The notes beneath the pieces were generated by a model. The model had not been told where the DNA came from and did not search any database. It was given only the letters and a program-made list of their open reading frames with translations. Made by a program: the position numbers and the translations under genes. Shown here piece by piece: positions 41,142-44,516 of a DNA stretch of 44,516 bases. Numbering within the stretch: position 1 is the first letter of the stretch; each line of letters starts with the position of its first letter. This DNA comes from Anaerobacillus alkalidiazotrophicus. Lineage in GTDB: Bacteria; Bacillota; Bacilli; Bacillales_H; Anaerobacillaceae. The stretch lies in the NCBI RefSeq assembly GCF_001866055.1, contig NZ_MLQS01000029.1, positions 1 to 44,516 of the forward strand, written 5' to 3'.

Positions 41142-41351
41142 TTAAAAATAAAATAAATCTTCAAATTTTTTATCTAAAGCTAAACAAAGTAATAATGCTA
41201 GTCTGGCTGTAGGAACAAACTCACCAGTTTCAATATTACTAATGGTTTGACGCGATACCCCTACCATTTCGGCTAATTTAGATTGACTTAATTTTTGTTG
41301 TGTACGTACCGTTTTTAAATTGTTATGAAGGATTAATTTCTCTTTTGTCAT
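41142..41351 (-). CDS. Small XRE-family (Cro/CI) transcriptional regulator
   Basis: This 69-residue protein is essentially one helix-turn-helix domain. NLKTVRTQQKLSQSKLAEMV and GVSRQTISNIETGEFVPTARLALLLCLAL match the single-domain YozG-like XRE class, ending in FEDLFYF as usual. Its ATG starts one base after the stop of the upstream membrane protein gene, so they are translationally coupled. It probably represses its own operon through the repeated TTGNCAA sites upstream. Confidence 0.93.
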   Translation of the reverse strand: MTKEKLILHNNLKTVRTQQKLSQSKLAEMVGVSRQTISNIETGEFVPTARLALLLCLALDKKFEDLFYF

Positions 41352-41352
41352 T

Positions 41353-41649
41353 TTATAATCCAGACATAAACACTATGCCTGCTCCTGAAAGTAAAATAGC
41401 CGCTCCAAATAACCAATACTTTTTAGAACTCGAAACAAATTTCCCATAACAAAAAGCTCCAACCATACCAATGAATAGACTAAGTAAATCACCGTAACTT
41501 TCATTGATTACATACCTATACAAAATCATAATGCTGGTACCTATTATAGCAAATGCCCCTACAGTTCCTAATGCAAAGTCATTAATATATTTGCGACCTT
41601 CATCCAATTTTTGATTTTGCGCAACTTTCAATATTTCTTCCTTTTTCAT
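41353..41649 (-). CDS. Small membrane protein partnered with XRE regulator
   Basis: This 98-residue protein has a polar N-terminus (MKKEEILKVAQNQKLDEGRK) and three hydrophobic helices (about residues 28-46, 53-71 and 78-97). The ATG at 41649 is served by AGTGGAGGTGG. An upstream in-frame start at 41721 would extend it across the promoter and operator and is rejected. Small membrane protein plus XRE pairs are frequent in Firmicutes; function unknown. The HTH gene follows at once. Confidence 0.85.
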   Translation of the reverse strand: MKKEEILKVAQNQKLDEGRKYINDFALGTVGAFAIIGTSIMILYRYVINESYGDLLSLFIGMVGAFCYGKFVSSSKKYWLFGAAILLSGAGIVFMSGL

Positions 41650-41668
41650 TTGGCCACCTCCACTATTT

Positions 41669-41734
41669 TTGACAAGTTTATTTGACAATATAATCTTATT
41701 TAATATTTGTATTGTTGTCAAGTTTATTTGGCAA
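41669..41734 (-). promoter_or_regulatory. Promoter and four-site operator of the XRE operon
   Basis: On the minus strand TTGACA (41716-41721) and TAAGAT (41693-41698) have a 17-base spacer. TTGNCAA heptamers occur at 41669, 41682, 41715 and 41728, in two pairs with identical 13-base steps. The pairs bracket the -10 element and overlap the -35, which is the layout of an autorepressor site. Confidence 0.75.
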
Positions 41735-41818
41735 CGATACAGGTTTAAATTTTAGTATCTTACTATTTTATTTGGGATATCAACCTATCCAATCACTGGA
41801 AATGCATTTTGTGAAAAG

Positions 41819-42304
41819 GTGTACTGCGCGAAACGTTTCCTTATAAGTGCCAAAGCACAAAATAGGAGAATTGCTAATATGCAATTACAATTGATTAATC
41901 GAAATTCGGAATGAAAGCCGTCATGTTTAGCTGAAACGAGTTATCTAATAGATAATATATTTATCGAAGTGACTTTACTCTTTCGAAAGTAGGGACACAG
42001 TACCGTTGAAACGTGTAACGAGCGTGGAGGGATAGTCCCAAGTCTTCTCTTTGAAAACTAACACAACTAAATGAAACTCACAGGTTCGAGTAAGACGATG
42101 GGATTTTCCGCAAGGAAGGAGAAACAATCCATCGGTGAGTACAGCGTTACGACATACAGAATACTATAATATGCAAGGTATACTTGATGAACTCTATGAA
42201 CGAAGCAGAAACAACGCTACAAAAGGTCTCAGGTTATATGAACATATTATATCGAAAGATAATATCTTATTAGCCTTTCGAAATATCAAAGCGAATACAG
42301 GTTC
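41819..42304 (+). mobile_element. Group II intron, 5' fragment (truncated)
   Basis: The stretch starts near GTGTACTGCGCGAAACG, resembling the 5' end of bacterial group II introns. Typical domain I sequence follows (CGAAAGTAGGGACACAGTAC, AACGAGCGTGGAGGGATAG, GGTTCGAGTAAGACGATGGG). It then enters the intron-encoded protein frame. Everything downstream of about 42304, including most of the maturase and domains V-VI, is missing, so it cannot splice or move by itself. The precise 5' boundary is uncertain by several bases. Confidence 0.75.
42135..42304 (+). pseudogene. ltrA: Group II intron reverse transcriptase/maturase, N-terminal fragment
   Basis: GTG 42135, preceded by AAGGAAGGAG, opens MSTALRHTEYYNMQGILDEL, ERSRNNATKGL, YEHIISKDNILLAFRNIKAN and TGS, the conserved N-terminus of LtrA-type proteins. 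After about 57 codons the frame runs into foreign sequence (a permease tail read in the wrong frame) and stops at 42374. Catalytic reverse transcriptase motifs are absent. Confidence 0.88.
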
Positions 42305-42462
42305 CAGCAGGGCTTGTTGGGATCATTTTAGTTTTAGCATCAGATCTTATTGGACAATTTGCATTCGTTGCTAGATACCCTGTAGGTGTAATCACAGGTA
42401 TTCTTGGTGCGCCTTACTTGATCTACTTGCTAATCCGAATCAATCGAAAGGGAGATTTATAA
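42301..42462 (+). pseudogene. FecCD-type iron-siderophore ABC permease, C-terminal fragment
   Basis: In the frame starting at 42301 the sequence reads VPAGLVGIILVLASDLIGQF, then ARYPVGVITGILGAPYLIYL followed by LIRINRKGDL and stop at 42460-42462. PVGxxTxxxGAPxFxxLL is the C-terminal signature of FecCD permeases (last helices). The N-terminal ~85% is gone, replaced by the intron fragment. The stop overlaps the start of the ATPase gene (TAATG), retaining the original operon junction. Confidence 0.85.
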
Positions 42463-42622
42463 TGAAACCAACACATATTTTTCAATCTGAAGGAATCACT
42501 GCTGGATATGATAATAAAACAATTTTACACAACGTAAGTATATCAATTCCAAGTAATAAAATAATAAAATAAGCATAATTATTGGGTCCAACGGTTGTGG
42601 GAAATCGACACTACTTAAAGTA
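42462..42622 (+). pseudogene. Siderophore ABC transporter ATPase, frameshifted N-terminal fragment
   Basis: ATG 42462 begins MKPTHIFQSEGITAGYDNKT and ILHNVSISIPSNK, the normal start of a FecE-type ATPase. An exact duplication of AATAAAAT (42555-42562 and 42563-42570) shifts the frame to a stop. Removing it restores IPSNKISIIIGSNGCGKSTL with a Walker A motif. Homology ends after LLK at about 42622. The gene is therefore doubly broken. Confidence 0.85.
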
Positions 42623-43182
42623 TATTACGAAAGAACTCAATAAACCGACTGCTGCTAATGTAGTTTGAATATTATTATGAGTCACAAAAAACTAAAAGAA
42701 TTTCCAATGTTAGGTTTAGAATTATCATTTGACGCGACACTCTAAATAAAATGAGTCACAATTGAAGTAGAAGATTCATTAAACCTTTATTTAAGTAAAA
42801 TAAATAAAAACGCTTAGTAAAATTAATAATGAATAAAGTTGTCAACAAATGCATTTGTAAAAAAGGTAAACATCCCTACTAATTGTTATTAGTCAGGGGT
42901 GTTGTTTTTTTCTTAGGTGGTATTAAACCAAAACGTATAAAATTTCTTACTTGAAGACGAAGAAACACATAAGAAATCAAAGAGCAGAACGCTTCTTTCC
43001 GATCTTCCAGTGTTTATCGCCGATAGATGGCTGCCTTGCAATTTTCTTAACGAAGTGGTTTGGCGAAGGAAATCTCTTAGTTTTAAGAGTTTCATTTTTG
43101 TTAGTTAATTAGTTTCTAATCACAGTATAAAAACAATTAATCTAGTAAATACTAAATATATAACTTTAAGGTGGTGTTAATA
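42623..43182. other. Decayed intergenic region
   Basis: I find no supportable gene. Two ATGAGTCACAA segments (42678 and 42750) start short frames (23 codons or fewer). A terminator-like hairpin lies at 42869-42912. Bases 42913-43095 hold an open minus-strand frame with serine runs that looks like an anonymous repeat rather than a protein. AAGGTGGTG before 43183 is the ribosome site of the next gene. Confidence 0.5.
42869..42912 (+). terminator. Terminator-like hairpin
   Basis: AACATCCCTACTAAT and ATTAGT(c)AGGGGTGTT form a 15-bp stem closing TGTT, followed by GTTTTTTTC. The gene it once served is not recognisable. Confidence 0.75.
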
Positions 43183-43611
43183 ATGAAGTACATCGTCGAG
43201 GGATCTTTCAAAGGAATTGTCACAGGAGCTGGTATTGTTGTTATTGAAGATAATGGAAAGGCTAAAGAATATAGTTTTAAGGAACTTAGGGTAGATCCGA
43301 ATTCCCTTATAGCAGAGGCTTTTGCCATTAAATGCGTAATCAAGTTAATCTTAGAAACGAAAAAACGTCAAGAAAACATTACGATATGTACCAATAATAT
43401 GGGCTTATTTAACTATCAAAACAACAGCGTTGATACTCATTTCGAATATGTAAATGACGTGATAGAGAAAATAAATTTATTGAAAAAATATGCTAATCTA
43501 ACTATCGAAGGAATAAGTCCTCAAATTGAACTGGAAGCTAGATTTGCACAAAGCTTAAGTAGAGAATATTTAAAAGATGAAACATACTCTCTTTTACCAA
43601 ATGGCCTCTAG
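43183..43611 (+). CDS. Degenerate RNase H-fold protein
   Basis: This 142-residue protein has a secondary-structure rhythm like ribonuclease HI: a first strand KYIVEGSFKG, GAGIVVIEDNG, SLIAEAFAIKCVIKLI (with the helix Glu45), ITICTNNMGLFN for the TDS strand, and a C-terminal helix IELEARFAQSLSREY. Catalytic carboxylates appear altered: Glu6 for the DGS Asp, Asn71 for the TDS Asp and Arg at the final Asp position, with only Glu45 kept. It may be an inactive nucleic-acid binder or an RNase H-like domain of a prophage or mobile element. The ATG at 43183 follows AAGGTGGTG. Confidence 0.6.
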   Translation: MKYIVEGSFKGIVTGAGIVVIEDNGKAKEYSFKELRVDPNSLIAEAFAIKCVIKLILETKKRQENITICTNNMGLFNYQNNSVDTHFEYVNDVIEKINLLKKYANLTIEGISPQIELEARFAQSLSREYLKDETYSLLPNGL

Positions 43612-43743
43612 CAAAGAGTTTGTACTTGCTATTCATGTTGGAAGTATAGCTGAGCGAAGGAAAAGAATGATAAATAGTAAAAATATAAGAATGGTAGTTT
43701 TGGGGAGGAGTTGTTTCTCTTACCTTTTACTCCTTATATAACT

Positions 43744-43942
43744 GTAAGCGTCAAGCCATCCCTACCTTCTAAGGAAATGTGTTTATGCCATAATCTCCTC
43801 ATAATCATTTTGAGGAGTTTTTTTATGTCAAAAATCGAGGAACTTAAATTTCACCGGAAGGAGAGAGTGGCTGACTTTAGAAAAAGTGGTCAAAGCATGA
43901 GTAAGTGGTGTAAAGAAAATACTCTAAAAGTTCATCAATTAC
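43744..43942 (+). mobile_element. IS66-family insertion sequence, left-end remnant
   Basis: The left boundary GTAAGCGTCAAGCC resembles the GTAAGCG-type terminal inverted repeat of IS66 elements. The first IS66 gene starts 80 bases inside. Homology breaks at 43942, where an IS200/IS605 end seems to begin. The remaining ~2 kb of IS66 is not before the window end, so the remainder may lie beyond the IS200 element or be deleted. Confidence 0.65.
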
Positions 43943-43986
43943 AGATTTTCCGAACGAGAAAGCCCACTCCTTTAGGTGTGGGATGA
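43825..43986 (+). pseudogene. IS66 accessory protein TnpA (orf1), truncated and chimeric
   Basis: ATG 43825 behind TGAGGAG opens MSKIEELKFHRKERVADFRK, then SGQSMSKWCKENTLKVHQL, the helix-turn-helix start of IS66 TnpA/IS3-like accessory proteins (family: KWCxxxxIxxHQLxYW). After the HQL codon TTA plus a C the sequence becomes IS200 left-end DNA and stops 14 codons later. The 53-residue chimera is not functional. Confidence 0.75.
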
Positions 43987-44113
43987 TAGTGAGTTCAAAT
44001 ACGGAGTGCCACTGATAAACCGAAGGTTTGTGGTACTTCAAGTATTTGAAATTTCATTCCTTTTTTATTGTGTATTTGTTGCAGTTTCGTTTAAGAATTG
44101 ATACAATAAGTAC
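43943..44113 (+). mobile_element. IS200/IS605-family left end
   Basis: It follows TTAC at 43939-43942, a known target tetranucleotide for some IS605-group elements. It holds a hairpin CCCAC..CC-TTTA-GG..GTGGG (43972-43992). A larger nested structure follows: TTCAAATAC (43993-44001) with GTATTTGAA (44042-44050), enclosing GAGTGCCAC/GTGGTACTT. Subterminal hairpins of this type are recognised by Y1 transposases. The exact boundary is inferred. Confidence 0.6.
44079..44107 (+). promoter_or_regulatory. tnpA promoter
   Basis: TTGCAG (44079-44084) and TACAAT (44102-44107) with a 17-base spacer. The -10 ends only six bases before the tnpA ATG, implying an almost leaderless mRNA. Confidence 0.6.
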
Positions 44114-44512
44114 ATGGATGAATATAGAAGAACAAACACAACCGTTTCGTTATTAAACTATCATTTCGTTTTCTGTCCTCGTTATAGAAGGAAGATTTTT
44201 CTTCGGGAAGATGTAGAAAATCGTTTTAAAGCATTAGTGCAAGAAGTGTGCGAAGAATTAGAGATAGAAATTGTAGCTGTTGAATGTGATAAAGACCATA
44301 CGCACATGTTTCTTAATGCCCTACCTAAACTAAGCCCTTCGGACATTATGGCAAAAATTAAGGGATTCACTTCAAAAAAACTAAGAGACGAATTCCCTCA
44401 CCTTCGGCATTTGCCGAGTCTTTGGACTCGTTCGTTTTTTGTTTCTACCGCTGGCAATGTTTCGAGTGAAACCATTAAACGATATGTAGAAAATCAAAAG
44501 AAAAGGAATTAG
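44114..44512 (+). CDS. tnpA: IS200/IS605-family Y1 transposase TnpA
   Basis: This 132-residue HUH single-strand transposase is complete. It begins MDEYRRTNTTVSLLNYHFVF with the family CPRYRRKIF. The HUH pair is His62-Thr-His64 in DKDHTHMFL. SDIMAKIKGFTSKKL is the conserved helix, and the catalytic tyrosine is Tyr124 in IKRYVENQ. It cuts and rejoins single-stranded ends as a dimer (peel-and-paste). No ribosome site is visible ahead of ATG 44114. The stop is at 44510-44512, four bases before the window end, so whether a tnpB follows is unknown. Confidence 0.93.
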   Translation: MDEYRRTNTTVSLLNYHFVFCPRYRRKIFLREDVENRFKALVQEVCEELEIEIVAVECDKDHTHMFLNALPKLSPSDIMAKIKGFTSKKLRDEFPHLRHLPSLWTRSFFVSTAGNVSSETIKRYVENQKKRN

Positions 44513-44516
44513 AAAG

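Noticed and set aside
41669..41734. CRISPR-like direct repeats
   Set aside because: Only two ~20-base copies that straddle a promoter; no array, no spacers, no cas genes.
42135..42374. Intact 79-residue reverse transcriptase-like protein
   Set aside because: After codon 57 the frame runs through a permease gene in the wrong frame. It is a fusion artefact of a deletion.
44182..44370. Minus-strand frame opposite tnpA
   Set aside because: Shadow of a conserved transposase; serine/leucine-rich without signals.

Overview
The window looks like the chromosome of a low-GC Gram-positive bacterium of the family Bacillaceae. The evidence is strong AGGAGG ribosome binding sites, frequent GTG/TTG starts, and a gene order (rrn end, yebE-yebG, purEKBCSQLFMNHD, yerA-yerB-yerC, pcrB-pcrA-ligA-yerH/camS, putP/opuE, gatCAB, dgkB, rlmCD) that reproduces the corresponding Bacillus subtilis region almost gene for gene. 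The species cannot be fixed from the sequence alone.

Positions 1-1036 hold the 3' tip of a 23S rRNA gene, a 5S rRNA with terminator, and about 780 bases of gene-free DNA. That stretch contains three degenerate ~104-bp tandem repeats and a 27-codon relic of a maltose O-acetyltransferase gene. yebE and yebG follow. A guanine-class purine riboswitch (1888-1961) with an unusually long expression platform then controls the twelve-gene pur operon (2179-15060), which encodes the whole route from PRPP to IMP. Several junctions in this operon carry palindromes with TGTAGA/TCTACA-type arms.

Positions 15185-26004 carry a small YgaP-like membrane protein, the YerA deaminase homologue, lipoprotein YerB, regulator YerC, a Tyr/Pro/Gly-rich small membrane protein, and the PcrB-PcrA-LigA-CamS cluster. 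Next is a proline-type sodium symporter preceded by a 34-residue membrane peptide gene. An envelope-stress cassette pspA-nfeD/yuaF-floT follows behind a textbook sigma-W promoter. gatCAB comes next, bracketed by two related triple-hairpin elements. Then come a DUF418 membrane protein, dgkB, an ECF sigma/anti-sigma pair and rlmCD.

From about 40.6 kb the window becomes an accessory or decayed zone. It holds a small XRE regulator/membrane protein operon with a repeated operator, the 5' part of a group II intron fused to the wreck of an iron-siderophore ABC transporter (permease tail plus a frameshifted ATPase), a degenerate RNase H-fold protein, and an IS66 remnant apparently split by an IS200/IS605 element whose Y1 transposase ends the window.

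The core genes are conventional. The most interesting material is the RNA structure (riboswitch platform, gatCAB-flanking elements), the tiny symporter partner, the stress operon arrangement and the nested mobile-element debris. I did not find a clear new multi-gene defence or biosynthetic system.
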